Part shown: in pieces, positions 1 to 7,609 of the stretch
How positions within the stretch are numbered: the first letter of the stretch is position 1
Layout: the number at the start of each line of letters is the position of its first letter
Origin: an uncultured Oscillospiraceae bacterium
GTDB lineage: Bacteria > Bacillota > Clostridia > Oscillospirales > Acutalibacteraceae
Assembly (NCBI GenBank): GCA_902478605.1
Contig: CABSLQ010000053.1
Span: 1-20,575, forward strand
Direction: 5' to 3'
Length of the DNA stretch: 20,575 nucleotides
The notes under the pieces: generated by a model
What the model saw: only the letters and a program-made list of their open reading frames with translations
Told to the model about the DNA's origin: nothing
Databases searched by the model: none
Program-made: the position numbers and the translations under genes

Positions 1-188
1 ACGGCATCCTTGACAGCGCCAGCCGTGCTTGCTGTGTGGCAGTCAAGTCCGGCTTACGCCGAACTATTTTTATTCATGCGGGTGTCCAACTTGCACTTGC
101 AATTTGCGTCGCTAATTTTTTTAAAAATTTTCGAAAAAAATTGCAGGAGATCGGATATCGGCATATATTTCGGGGAAACGCTATATAT

Positions 189-205
189 ATCGACAGCATT
201 CGACA
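189..205 (-). promoter_or_regulatory. Tandem Spo0A-box-like pair downstream of spoIVB
   Basis: Read on the minus strand, 205-199 is TGTCGAA, an exact Spo0A box, and 195-189 is TGTCGAT, six of seven matches. The two begin exactly 10 bp apart in the same orientation. This head-to-tail, one-helical-turn spacing is the known arrangement for Spo0A dimers, for example at abrB in Bacillus subtilis. The pair lies about 30 bases after the spoIVB stop codon. In most Firmicutes spo0A directly follows spoIVB and is autoregulated, so this is probably the upstream control region of a spo0A gene lying beyond the left edge. That gene is not visible. Bases 1-233 hold no coding region I can support. Confidence 0.55.
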
Positions 206-233
206 TATACCGCAACGGGTTGTGCTTTGAAAA

Positions 234-1463
234 TCAGGCCGCCGCCTGGCTGTCGACAGCGGAAGAAGCCGTTTTCAGCATATTTTCTGCAAAAATTGCA
301 AAGCCTTTGGTCGGGTCGTTGACAAAGACATGGGTCACCGCGCCGACCAGTTTTCCATCCTGCAGAATGGGCGAACCGCTCATTCCCTGGACAATACCGC
401 CCGTCTTCTCGAGCAGTTCCTCATCGGTGATGACGATAACCATATTGCGCGTGGGGGACGAATCGTTATAATGGACCTGATCGATGCGGATATCGAACCA
501 TTCCGGTTTGGTTCCGTCGATGGTTGTCAGAATTTGCGCGGCTCCGGTTTTCACCTGCTGCTTCATGCAGACGGGCACCGTCTGCACGGCAGAAGGCAGA
601 TTGGTCAGCGAGCCGAAAATGCCGGTTTCGCTGTTCACGGTCAGTTGGCCGAGCGTCCCCGTCTCAAAGCCGCCGCGCAGCTCGCCCGGCGTACCCGAAA
701 CGCCTTTCTGCACGCCGAAAATACGCGCCGGCACGATCTCGCCTGTGGACAGCGGCAGGATTTCGCCCGTGTCCACATCGCATACCGCGTGGCCCAGGCC
801 GCCGAAGGTTTTGCTTTGCGGATCGTAGAAGGTCAGCGTGCCGATCCCTGCCGAGCTGTCCCGCACCCAGAGCCCTGCTTTCCAGCGATTTTCATTGACC
901 GACTTCGCCGGTACAAATTTGACGTCGAAGGCGATATTGTCGCGCCGGATATGAAAGGTCATGGTTTTGCCCCCCGACTGCTCCACCATCTCGGCTACCT
1001 GCTCATTGGTCGTGACGGTTTTGCCGTTGATGGTGAGAATCACGTCGCCCGCCTTGATGCCTGCCGACCGCGCCGGATTGCTCGGCCCGTTTGCCGTATC
1101 CACATCCGACATCCCCACCACCAGGACGCCGTCGGTAAATATTTTAATGCCAAACGGCGTGCCGCACGGGACAACCACCGGCAAATCCACCACCTTGACC
1201 GCCACATCCTTTACCGGGAAAAGCCCAAACAGCTTAAGCGGGGCGGTATAGCTGCTCCCGGCGGTAAGAGAGGTGGCTTCCACCGCCTTGCCCGAGGCAG
1301 TACGCGGCGCGCCCGCCTCCACCGCGCCGTTCAGATACAGATCGGTTCCTTCCACCACGCTGAACTGTTCGGGAAGGCTGTTGGACAGGGTGACAATATA
1401 GCCAAGAAGCAGCCCGCAGGTCAGCGCCAAAAACCCGCAGACGCCCCGAATCATCTTCTTCAT
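234..1463 (-). CDS. spoIVB: SpoIVB peptidase, sporulation sigma-K checkpoint protease
   Basis: This is an S55-family serine protease. In sporulating Firmicutes it is secreted from the forespore and signals pro-sigma-K processing in the mother cell. The 409-residue product has an N-terminal membrane anchor (residues about 6-28) and a PDZ domain (about 105-185, with NPARSAGIKAGDVILTING). The protease domain shows the expected triad: His225 in GLGHAVCD, Asp347 in VITDEELL and Ser362 in GMSGSPI. The Asp-to-Ser distance of 15 residues equals that in the B. subtilis protein (Asp363, Ser378). The length is normal. The ATG at 1463 is preceded by GGAAGGA at good spacing. It is the clearest sign that the host makes spores. 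I could not identify the expected forespore (sigma-F/G) promoter with confidence. Confidence 0.96.
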   Translation of the reverse strand: MKKMIRGVCGFLALTCGLLLGYIVTLSNSLPEQFSVVEGTDLYLNGAVEAGAPRTASGKAVEATSLTAGSSYTAPLKLFGLFPVKDVAVKVVDLPVVVPCGTPFGIKIFTDGVLVVGMSDVDTANGPSNPARSAGIKAGDVILTINGKTVTTNEQVAEMVEQSGGKTMTFHIRRDNIAFDVKFVPAKSVNENRWKAGLWVRDSSAGIGTLTFYDPQSKTFGGLGHAVCDVDTGEILPLSTGEIVPARIFGVQKGVSGTPGELRGGFETGTLGQLTVNSETGIFGSLTNLPSAVQTVPVCMKQQVKTGAAQILTTIDGTKPEWFDIRIDQVHYNDSSPTRNMVIVITDEELLEKTGGIVQGMSGSPILQDGKLVGAVTHVFVNDPTKGFAIFAENMLKTASSAVDSQAAA

Positions 1464-1843
1464 TCGTGTTCCTTCCTTTCTTTAAAATGAAGCGCATACT
1501 ATATATAGATCAAAAAATAAAGACAGACGAACCGCCTTTGTTTTTTAAAGCTGTCGTACCAAAGACGAGAAGTACCGGATCGCCGTTTCTTTTCATCTTG
1601 CAGCAGCCTCTATTACTCTTCCACTCACCCGAAAAAGTATTTACCCAGAAAATAAAATTCCGCGCGGATAATTGGCACAGCTGGAAAGCCATAATTTCCT
1701 GCTTTTTGGAAAAAATTCAAAGGGCCTTCCCGTAAAGTCAAAAACCCTGTCCATTTTTCGTCGAATTTTTGAACGGCTGGCGGTTGCCAATTGAAAAAAA
1801 ACGTGATACACTGTCATCATCTTGATTCCACCGGGGTATAACT
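1464..1843. other. Divergent intergenic region between spoIVB and the Cys-rich gene
   Basis: This 380-base stretch is more AT-rich than its flanks and separates two divergent genes. It holds the spoIVB ribosome-binding site (about 1468-1480, minus strand) and a plus-strand promoter near its right end. A short minus-strand open frame (1510-1692) has no recognisable family and no convincing ribosome-binding site, so I do not call it a gene. I see no RNA gene or repeat. Confidence 0.6.
1784..1812 (+). promoter_or_regulatory. Sigma-A-type promoter for the Cys-rich gene
   Basis: TTGCCA (1784-1789) and TACACT (1807-1812) are separated by 17 bases. Transcription would start near 1819, about 25 bases before the start codon. 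A near-Spo0A box, CGTCGAA, lies upstream at 1759-1765, but it has no tandem partner and I give it little weight. Confidence 0.55.
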
Positions 1844-2272
1844 ATGGGGATAGTGAAAGGCAATCTGGAACTGACCATTGCGCTGAATCGGTCTACCTGC
1901 TACTTTTTGCGCACCGGCCAGTGTTCATTAAACGTCGTAAGCGACTATTACGTCGCGCCGGAGACTAGGACCGCGCCCTCCGATCTGCTGTATTGTCCGC
2001 GTCTGTACCGGGCGATGTGCAACCGGGAACGGATGAAGCCTATAAGCGTCCTGCCCTGCGCCTGCGGCCACACGCAGGTGGTCTCCGGACACCAGCGGGC
2101 CTGTATCGCCGCGCAGAAAGGCCTTGAGCTCGCACTGCGGGCCGCCGGTGACGAGGAGAAGGAAACCTGCCGCATCTGCGGCGAACCGCAAACCACCTTC
2201 GAAGAGGCAAGCGGCGGCGACCGTATCGTCACGGTGCGGGCCATCATCGACAAGGATGAAGAAGCCGATTAA
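1844..2272 (+). CDS. Unrecognised Cys-rich, probably metal-binding small protein
   Basis: I do not recognise this 142-residue protein. It has nine cysteines: 19, 27, 51, 59, 72, 74, 87, 109 and 112. Two groups look like metal-binding knuckles: CACGH at 72-76, followed by SGHQRAC (81-87), and CRICGE at 109-114. This suggests one or two zinc or iron-sulfur sites. The C-terminus is acidic (DKDEEAD). There is no signal peptide or membrane segment, so it should be cytoplasmic. It stands alone between a 17-base-spaced sigma-A-type promoter and a strong terminator. Both support a real, singly transcribed gene, and its frame is open without opposing conserved products. The ribosome-binding site is weak (GGGG seven bases before the ATG), and GTG at 1853 is an alternative start. 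A regulatory or redox-sensing role is possible but unsupported. Confidence 0.65.
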   Translation: MGIVKGNLELTIALNRSTCYFLRTGQCSLNVVSDYYVAPETRTAPSDLLYCPRLYRAMCNRERMKPISVLPCACGHTQVVSGHQRACIAAQKGLELALRAAGDEEKETCRICGEPQTTFEEASGGDRIVTVRAIIDKDEEAD

Positions 2273-2275
2273 AAA

Positions 2276-2306
2276 AATCCTGCGGAATTTTCCGCAGGAT
2301 TTTTTC
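2276..2306 (+). terminator. Rho-independent terminator after the Cys-rich gene
   Basis: An 11-bp perfect stem, ATCCTGCGGAA (2277-2287) with TTCCGCAGGAT (2290-2300), has a 2-base loop. It is flanked by an A run before and a T run after, so it could work in both directions. It begins four bases after the stop codon. Confidence 0.9.
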
Positions 2307-2390
2307 GGTGAAATGCGCCGGCTGCGCAGCATCGGAGCGCCGCGGTGCACATGTTTTCCCTGTTCTTCGCCCGTATATTGTCTCTCCCGA

Positions 2391-2426
2391 AAAAAGCGGC
2401 CTGCCTATGCCTGCAGGCCGCTTTTC
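2391..2426 (-). terminator. Rho-independent terminator of the mreB-like gene
   Basis: A 13-bp stem pairs AAAAGCGGCCTGC (2392-2404) with GCAGGCCGCTTTT (2413-2425). On the minus strand it is followed by a T run. It lies about 50 bases beyond the mreB-like stop codon and faces the terminator of the convergent Cys-rich gene. Confidence 0.88.
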
Positions 2427-2477
2427 GCTTGTCGGATAGGATATGGGACACGGGGCGTTGTTTCTTATCGGATGGTA

Positions 2478-3518
2478 TCAGTTGGTCAGCGTGTCGGACA
2501 GATGATAGCTGAACTTTTCCATATCATATACGCCGGCGGAAAGCATGCCGGCATATTTCAGCGCCTTGCCCGTGCCGATGGCCACGCATTCGTCCGGGCA
2601 TTCTGCCACGCGGCACGCCACGCCGGTGTTTCGCTCGATATAGGCGGCCATACCGTGCAGCAGGGCGCCGCCGCCCGTGAGCACCATGCCGTGCTCCAGC
2701 ACATCGCCGACCAGCTCGGGCGGCGTCCCTTCGAGAACGCTCTGAATCCCGGCGAGCATTTCGGCAAGCGGCTCGGCGATCGCGTCATAAATGTCGCTGG
2801 CCCGGACCGTCTGCACGACGGGCAGGCCGGTCATCGCGTCACGCCCCTTGGCCTCTATCGTCACATCCTCCTCGCGCGGCAGAGCGCCGCCGATCGCTTT
2901 TTTGATTTGTTCCGCCGTCAGCGTACCGACGATCAGGTTGAACGCCGTGCGCAGATACCGCACAATGGCCGCGTCCAAATCGTTGCCCCCCACGCGCAGC
3001 GAGCAGGAGGTGGATATCCCCTTCAGGGACAGGACCGCCACATCGGTGGTTCCGCCGCCGATGTTGACGGCCATACTGCCCCGCGCCGCGCCGATATCCA
3101 GCCCGGCGCCGATGGCGGCTGCCACCGCCTCTTCAATCAGCACCACGCGGCGCACGCCTGCGGCGGACATGGCTTCCACCACCGAACGCTGCTCCACCTC
3201 GGTGACCGAAGCGGGGACGCTCACCGCCGCACGCGGCTTGAGCACTTTATAGGCGCATACCCGCCGCACAAAATAGCGAATCATGCGCTCCGCAAAATCG
3301 TAATCGGCGATGACGCCCTTATCCAGCGGGCGAACCACCTGAATGGAGGCGGGCGCGCGCCCGAGCATATCATACGCTTCCTGCCCGCAGGCGATGAGCC
3401 GCCCTTTTCGGCTGTCCACCGCGATAACCGCGGGCTCCTTGAGCACGACGCCCTTTCCGGACGCGTATATCACCACCTGCGACGTTCCCAGGTCAATCCC
3501 TAAATCCATGCCGGGCAT
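2478..3518 (-). CDS. mreB: MreB/Mbl-type bacterial actin, rod-shape protein
   Basis: This is an MreB-family actin. Such proteins form membrane-associated filaments that direct lateral cell-wall synthesis. All nucleotide-binding signatures are visible in the 346 residues: phosphate 1 loop DLGIDLGTS (5-13), phosphate 2 loop NIGGGTTDVAVLS (152-164), connect region IEEAVAAAIGAGLDI (128-142) and adenosine motif LTGGGALLHGM (280-290). The length is typical. GAGGTG lies six bases before the ATG at 3518; an in-frame ATG at 3509 is an alternative start. mreC and mreD are not adjacent, so this may be an Mbl- or MreBH-like paralogue rather than the primary mreB. It has its own strong promoter and a tandem Spo0A-like site in the leader, which suggests repression at the start of sporulation. 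Confidence 0.93.
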   Translation of the reverse strand: MPGMDLGIDLGTSQVVIYASGKGVVLKEPAVIAVDSRKGRLIACGQEAYDMLGRAPASIQVVRPLDKGVIADYDFAERMIRYFVRRVCAYKVLKPRAAVSVPASVTEVEQRSVVEAMSAAGVRRVVLIEEAVAAAIGAGLDIGAARGSMAVNIGGGTTDVAVLSLKGISTSCSLRVGGNDLDAAIVRYLRTAFNLIVGTLTAEQIKKAIGGALPREEDVTIEAKGRDAMTGLPVVQTVRASDIYDAIAEPLAEMLAGIQSVLEGTPPELVGDVLEHGMVLTGGGALLHGMAAYIERNTGVACRVAECPDECVAIGTGKALKYAGMLSAGVYDMEKFSYHLSDTLTN

Positions 3519-3554
3519 CGGTGCACCTCATCTCCTTCGCCATTTCTTCGCCGC

Positions 3555-3571
3555 CGCGACAAATTTCGACA
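3555..3571 (-). promoter_or_regulatory. Tandem Spo0A-box-like pair in the mreB leader
   Basis: Read on the minus strand, TGTCGAA (3571-3565) is followed at exactly 10-bp offset by TGTCGCG (3561-3555, five of seven matches to the box). The pair starts about 10 bases after the predicted transcription start of the mreB-like gene. That position resembles the 0A boxes that let Spo0A repress abrB. The binding is inferred; only the sequence match and the geometry are seen. Confidence 0.45.
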
Positions 3572-3587
3572 CAGCGGGCAGGCTTCT

Positions 3588-3616
3588 ATTATAAAGCAGA
3601 GAGCGCCGTTTGGCAA
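3588..3616 (-). promoter_or_regulatory. Strong sigma-A-type promoter for the mreB-like gene
   Basis: TTGCCA (3616-3611) and a perfect TATAAT (3593-3588) are separated by 17 bases. It lies in the gap between comF and the mreB-like gene, so the actin gene can be transcribed independently of the recD2-comF genes upstream. The predicted start is near 3581. Confidence 0.85.
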
Positions 3617-3627
3617 GATACCCATCC

Positions 3628-4354
3628 TTATCGGCGCCGCTCCGGTGCGCGCGTCCCCGCCAGGCAGATCGCGCATACCCGCTGTGCGCCGTACAGCTTG
3701 AGCATCTTGGCACATTCGTCCAATGTGGAACCGGTCGTAATCACGTCGTCCACCAACAGAATCCGTGCCTGCCGGACATCCGCTCCGCCGCGCAGATCGA
3801 ACGCACCGATGAGATTGCCCCGCCGCCGTGCGGCAGGAAGCTCCTTCTGCGCCGGAGTATCCAGGATTTTGACCAGCGGCTCCGCGTAAGGGACACCCAG
3901 CTGCTCCGCCAGTTCCCGTGCGAGCAGGGCGACCGGATTGAAGCCCCGTTCCTTTTGCGCCGCCTCGTACATGGGCACGGGCACCACGCAGGTGAACGCC
4001 TCCTCCCCATATTCTCGGCGGACGGTTTCGGCCAGCTCGCGCGCAAACAGCGCGGTGATATACGGGCGCGCTTCCTTCTTATAACGCAGAATGCCCTGCC
4101 GCATCACCCCCATCATACCAAAAGGGCAGCGCGCAGCGGTCAAACTGCGGCCGATGCTGACGGCAGCGGCAGGCCGTCCTTTCCTGCCCGCACTGCGGGC
4201 AGAGATCGCCCTCCATACGCGGGAGAGACGCTGCACAGCGCGGGCAATACCCGCGCGCATACGCGATCACCTGTCCGCAGCAGGCGCAGCGTTCCGGAAA
4301 GAACACGGCCAGCAGATGGCCGTACCAGGTTTTCGTTTTCCGCCGCATAGGCAC
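3628..4354 (-). pseudogene. comF: ComF-family phosphoribosyltransferase, split by a frameshift
   Basis: ComF (ComFC) proteins join an N-terminal zinc finger to a type I phosphoribosyltransferase domain and act in uptake of transforming DNA. Here the two parts are in different frames. The frame starting at 4354 (GTG; ATG at 4348 is an alternative) carries the finger, with Cys23/25/26, Cys37/40, Cys52/55 and Cys62/64, and runs to FDRCALPFWYDGG before going out of frame. The other frame resumes with VMRQGILRYKKEARP and carries the PRPP loop LLVDDVITTGST. The switch falls at a run of five C (plus strand 4107-4111). Removing one base restores DGVMRQGILRYK without a gap, so a one-base insertion is the simplest explanation. 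It may be a real lesion or a sequencing error; both halves are otherwise well preserved. recD2 is upstream by 55 bases. Confidence 0.85.
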
Positions 4355-4409
4355 ACCCGTTTCTTACGGCAGCCCGGAGCAGGCCGCAGCCCGCTCCGGC
4401 TTCCTTTAT

Positions 4410-6650
4410 TTACAGCTCCATGGCTTCTGCCTCAAGCAGAAAATGCTTCAGTCCGCTGTAGCGCAGGGTCTTGCGGTTGTTGTCCACCATCGCCTGCACG
4501 GTTTCCCGGCTGCCGACCAGAATGAGCAGCGATTTTGCCCTTGTGACAGCCGTATACAGCAGATTGCGGTAACAAAGCTGCGGCTGGTTGTGATATAGGG
4601 GGAGGACGACCGCTTCAAATTCGCTCCCCTGGCTTTTATGCACGGTGGCGGCATAGGCCAGCTCGAGATCCTGCGCGTCCTGCCGGGCATAGAGCGCCAC
4701 CCGATCGTCATACCGGACCGCCAGGCTTTCCCCTCTGGGATCGACCTGCTCGAGCACGCCGATGTCCCCGTTGAAGACACCGCTGCCAAACTCGCCGTCA
4801 TCCCGCGTCCAGCCGATATCGTAGTTGTTGCGCGTGTGCATGACCTTATCCCCTGTGCGCAGCACGACGCCCTCCACCGTGATTTCGGGCTTGTCCTGCG
4901 CCGGCGGGTTGAGCAGCTCCTGCAGACGGCGGTTAAGCTCCCGCGTGCCGAGTTCTCCCTTGCGGCCGGGGCAGAGCACCTGAAGCCCCGCAAACACCGT
5001 GTACCCGTAAGACTCGGGCAGACGGCGCGCGCATAAATCGAGCACGGTTCCGGTCACCGCCCCTACGCTTTGGCGGGGCAAAAAGAAAAAGTCCCCTTCT
5101 TTAAAAGTCATTTCGGGAGGTTCTCCCCGGACGATATGATGCGCGTTGCGGATGATATGGCTCTCCATCGCCTGGCGGAACACCTCGGTAAGCTGCACCA
5201 CCGGCAGGGTGCCGCTGTCAATGAGATCCTGCAGCACGCAGCCGGGGCCGACGGCGGGGAGCTGATCGGTGTCCCCCACCAGTATCAGACGGCAGCCCGT
5301 TTTCAGCGCGCGAAGCAGGCTGTTGAACAGCAGCACGTCCACCATGGACATCTCGTCCACCACCACCGCATCCGCGTCAAGCGGATTTTTCTCGTTGCGG
5401 GCGAATACCGCCGTTTCCTCTTCGTCCCACTGCACCTCCAGCAGGCGGTGCAGCGTCTTCGCCTCGCACCCGGTGAGCTCAGACATGCGTTTGGCCGCAC
5501 GGCCCGTCGGGGCAGCAATGGCCACCGTCTCCCCCATTCCTTCAAGCAGGGTGATGATGGCGCGCAGCGTGGTCGTTTTGCCGGTGCCCGGTCCGCCCGT
5601 CAGGATCAGCACCCCTTTTTCCACCGCTTCCACGATGGCCCGCCGCTGCTGCGCCTCATACCGGATGCCCGCAGCGCGTTCGATGGCATCAATGCCCTCC
5701 TCCACGCTGTGCCGCACCGTGGGAGGAAACCCGGTCATCAGGCGCAGGCGGGCCGCCGCATACTTTTCCGCCTGGTACAGATGCGGCAGAAAGATGTACG
5801 CCCGCTCCTCCCCGGTGTTGAAAAAGACCTCCCGCACCGTAAAGCCGGCGATCATGTCCCGCAGCACCGCATCCACCCGCTGCGCTTCCAGGCCGAGCAG
5901 GGACGCCGTCGTGGGGACCAGCTTGTCCGCCGGCAGGCAGGTGTGCCCGTTGCCTAGGTTGTGCCGCAGCACATACAGGATCCCCGCCTCCACCCGATGG
6001 GGATCGTCCGCCGCGCCGTTCATCGCGCGGCATATCGCGTCGGCCCGCTCAAAGCCGATGTACAGGCCCGGGGTACACAGCAGATACGGATTATCCCGGA
6101 TGGTGCGCACCGCGGCGGCGCCCCACCGCTTCCAGCAGCGCAGTGCTTCCTGCGGCGTCATGCCGTACGGGGCGAAGGTCATCATCACTTCACGCAGACC
6201 GAACTGCGAAGCGTACGCCTCTCCGATTTTCCGCGCTTTGTCGGCGCTGATGCCGCGCAGCTCGGCCAGCCGCTGCGGCTCCCGTTCGAGTATATCCAGC
6301 GTTTCGTCGCCGAATTTTTCCACAATGCGGGCGGCCGTGGACGGGCCGATTCCCTTGACCGCTCCCGAAGAGAGGTAGCGCAGGATAGCGGCGGCACTTG
6401 TGGGCAGGCGGGTTTCGCAGTGCTCGGCCCGGAACTGCACCCCAAAGCTCTGGTGCTCCACCCAGCTGCCAAGCAGGCGGAGGTGCTCCCCGGTATGGAC
6501 CGTCGGGAGCACCCCCACCACTTTATGCAGTTCGTCTTCCGCTTCCAACTCGAGAACGGTCCAGCCATTGTCGTCGTTGCGGAATACCACGCGTTCCACC
6601 GTACCGCACAGCTCCTGCCAGTTCTCCGCCTTTTCCCGCTTTTCCATCAT
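4410..6650 (-). CDS. recD2: RecD2-type DNA helicase (superfamily 1)
   Basis: RecD2 is a 5'-3' superfamily 1B helicase found without RecBC. It works in DNA damage tolerance and replication-fork maintenance. The 746 residues match the family length and order. There is an N-terminal OB-like region (about 12-80), helix-hairpin-helix repeats (VKGIGPSTAARIVEKFGDE 98-116, then LRGISADKARKIGEAY) and a helicase core. Core motifs are Walker A GGPGTGKTT (352-360), Walker B VVVDEMSMVD (429-438), motif III GDTDQLPAVG (459-468), motif IV LTEVFRQ (487-493), AATVHKSQGSEF (667-678) and YTAVTRAK (699-706). The start codon is part of a tandem ATGATG with GAGGG seven bases upstream. It sits between a small membrane-protein gene and comF on the same strand. 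A possible 16-codon leader frame overlaps its start. Confidence 0.95.
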   Translation of the reverse strand: MMEKREKAENWQELCGTVERVVFRNDDNGWTVLELEAEDELHKVVGVLPTVHTGEHLRLLGSWVEHQSFGVQFRAEHCETRLPTSAAAILRYLSSGAVKGIGPSTAARIVEKFGDETLDILEREPQRLAELRGISADKARKIGEAYASQFGLREVMMTFAPYGMTPQEALRCWKRWGAAAVRTIRDNPYLLCTPGLYIGFERADAICRAMNGAADDPHRVEAGILYVLRHNLGNGHTCLPADKLVPTTASLLGLEAQRVDAVLRDMIAGFTVREVFFNTGEERAYIFLPHLYQAEKYAAARLRLMTGFPPTVRHSVEEGIDAIERAAGIRYEAQQRRAIVEAVEKGVLILTGGPGTGKTTTLRAIITLLEGMGETVAIAAPTGRAAKRMSELTGCEAKTLHRLLEVQWDEEETAVFARNEKNPLDADAVVVDEMSMVDVLLFNSLLRALKTGCRLILVGDTDQLPAVGPGCVLQDLIDSGTLPVVQLTEVFRQAMESHIIRNAHHIVRGEPPEMTFKEGDFFFLPRQSVGAVTGTVLDLCARRLPESYGYTVFAGLQVLCPGRKGELGTRELNRRLQELLNPPAQDKPEITVEGVVLRTGDKVMHTRNNYDIGWTRDDGEFGSGVFNGDIGVLEQVDPRGESLAVRYDDRVALYARQDAQDLELAYAATVHKSQGSEFEAVVLPLYHNQPQLCYRNLLYTAVTRAKSLLILVGSRETVQAMVDNNRKTLRYSGLKHFLLEAEAMEL

Positions 6651-6697
6651 CCGTATCCCTCACGCGTTTGTCCCGTCGGGGTGCGCTTTTTCCGCAT
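6647..6697 (-). CDS. Possible 16-residue leader peptide overlapping the recD2 start
   Basis: In the 65-base gap before recD2, an ATG at 6697 opens a 16-codon frame encoding MRKKRTPTGQTREGYG. AAGGAAAGG lies upstream at suitable spacing. Its TGA stop overlaps the recD2 ATG as ATGA (6650-6647), a layout typical of translational coupling. The peptide is basic and matches no family I know. Frames this short arise by chance, so the call rests only on the ribosome-binding site and the exact overlap. Confidence 0.25.
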   Translation of the reverse strand: MRKKRTPTGQTREGYG

Positions 6698-6715
6698 TTT
6701 CTTACCTTTCCTTTA

Positions 6716-7120
6716 TTATAGCGAAAGGTCCGCCTCTTGTAAACCGGAGGGGAACATTTCTTTGAACGCCTCCAAGCTGAGCAGCTCCACGCCACAGGCG
6801 GCGCACAGCTTTTCGGCCAGTTTCCTTGTTTCTCCGTCCATACCGGTATCGAGCAGTATCAGCCGTTCCGGCCGCAGCAGGGGTCCCGCCCAGCGGCGCT
6901 GTACCGCGGCTGACCGCACCAGATATTCCACATCGTCACGGTGGCCGCTCACCGGCAGGACACGGATTCCTCTGTCCCGCGCATGCGGCGTAAGAATGCG
7001 CAGGGCCGCGCTGCGTATCAGCTGCGTGCAGCCATATAACGCGAGCAGCAGCACCAGAATCAGCAAAATTTTATCGCCCACAACCAAGCCCCCTTCATCC
7101 GCATTGTCTCCTACCATCAT
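6716..7120 (-). CDS. Small single-pass membrane protein of unknown function
   Basis: I do not recognise this 134-residue protein. One hydrophobic segment (residues about 17-30, KILLILVLLLALYG) follows a short acidic N-terminus. A soluble domain follows, with RVLPVSGHRDDVEYLVRSAA, then LLRPERLILLDTGMDGETRKLAEKLCAACGVELL. The phrase LILLDTGMDGETRKLAEKLC reads like a beta-strand followed by an amphipathic helix, but I see no catalytic motif. The ATG at 7120 is part of ATGATG, with GGGGAGG about seven bases upstream. recD2 starts 65 bases after its stop. The gene starts about 40 bases downstream of the terminator of the preceding unit, leaving little room for a promoter, so read-through or an unrecognised promoter must express it. 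Confidence 0.75.
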   Translation of the reverse strand: MMVGDNADEGGLVVGDKILLILVLLLALYGCTQLIRSAALRILTPHARDRGIRVLPVSGHRDDVEYLVRSAAVQRRWAGPLLRPERLILLDTGMDGETRKLAEKLCAACGVELLSLEAFKEMFPSGLQEADLSL

Positions 7121-7156
7121 GGTATGCCTCCCCGCCGAATCGGTGCAAAAAACGTA

Positions 7157-7205
7157 AAAAAAGCCGGAGGTCCCGACCGTTTTGGTCAGAACCTCCGGCT
7201 TTTTC
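7157..7205 (-). terminator. Rho-independent terminator after the DUF2752 gene
   Basis: A 14-bp stem pairs AAAAAGCCGGAGGT (7158-7171) with ACCTCCGGCTTTTT (7191-7204), and an inner GACC/GGTC pairing shortens the loop. On the minus strand it ends in seven T. It begins six bases after the DUF2752 stop codon. Confidence 0.92.
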
Positions 7206-7210
7206 TCGTT

Positions 7211-7609
7211 TCATGGCGGGGCAAGATAGTGCAGCGCTGGCAGATTGCGCGCAACACCGAACAGAAACAGCACGACGATCATGGTCCAAAGGACGCCATT
7301 CTGCCAGCGAGTCAGTGTCCGGCTGCCTGTGCGAATATAGCGTACCATACTGACGCCCGCCACCAGCAGGCCGGCCGGCCCTAGGATAAAAAGCGCCATA
7401 TGGCTGCGAAAGGCCGCATAAAAATCCAACCGCAGCAAAGCCAGACAAAAGCGGGATATACCGCACCCCGGACAATACAATCCGGTCAGGCGATGGATCA
7501 GGCAAGGAACCGACCAGCCCGTCAAACCGATCAGCAGCCCATATCCCAGTCCGATCAGCAACAGCACAGCCAGCCGCCGCAGTACATAAAGCGCCCGCTC
7601 TTTCACCAC
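7211..7609 (-). CDS. DUF2752-family membrane protein
   Basis: This 132-residue protein has the DUF2752 signature CPGCGISR (Cys46-Pro-Gly-Cys49-Gly-x-x-Arg53), which follows a first hydrophobic segment (about 12-31). Two further membrane segments lie at about 70-90 and 106-120. The function of the family is unknown; the conserved Cys pair suggests a metal or redox site at the membrane face. The start is GTG at 7609, abutting the TAA of the upstream DUF4234 gene with no intervening base (a second GTG follows at 7606). Translation is probably coupled, because I see no separate ribosome-binding site. The two genes form one transcript ending in the adjacent terminator. Confidence 0.88.
   Translation of the reverse strand: MVKERALYVLRRLAVLLLIGLGYGLLIGLTGWSVPCLIHRLTGLYCPGCGISRFCLALLRLDFYAAFRSHMALFILGPAGLLVAGVSMVRYIRTGSRTLTRWQNGVLWTMIVVLFLFGVARNLPALHYLAPP

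Noticed and set aside
330..1490. A 386-codon open frame opposite spoIVB
   Set aside because: It is antisense to a protease with a correctly spaced catalytic triad, and its product is an Arg/His-rich shadow.
1464..1560. Sigma-F or sigma-G promoter for spoIVB
   Set aside because: It is expected from the biology, but I found no pair of boxes close enough to consensus at the right spacing to report.
2124..3503. A 459-codon open frame on the plus strand opposite the mreB-like gene
   Set aside because: It runs through two terminators and opposes an actin gene with all nucleotide-binding motifs. The product resembles nothing.
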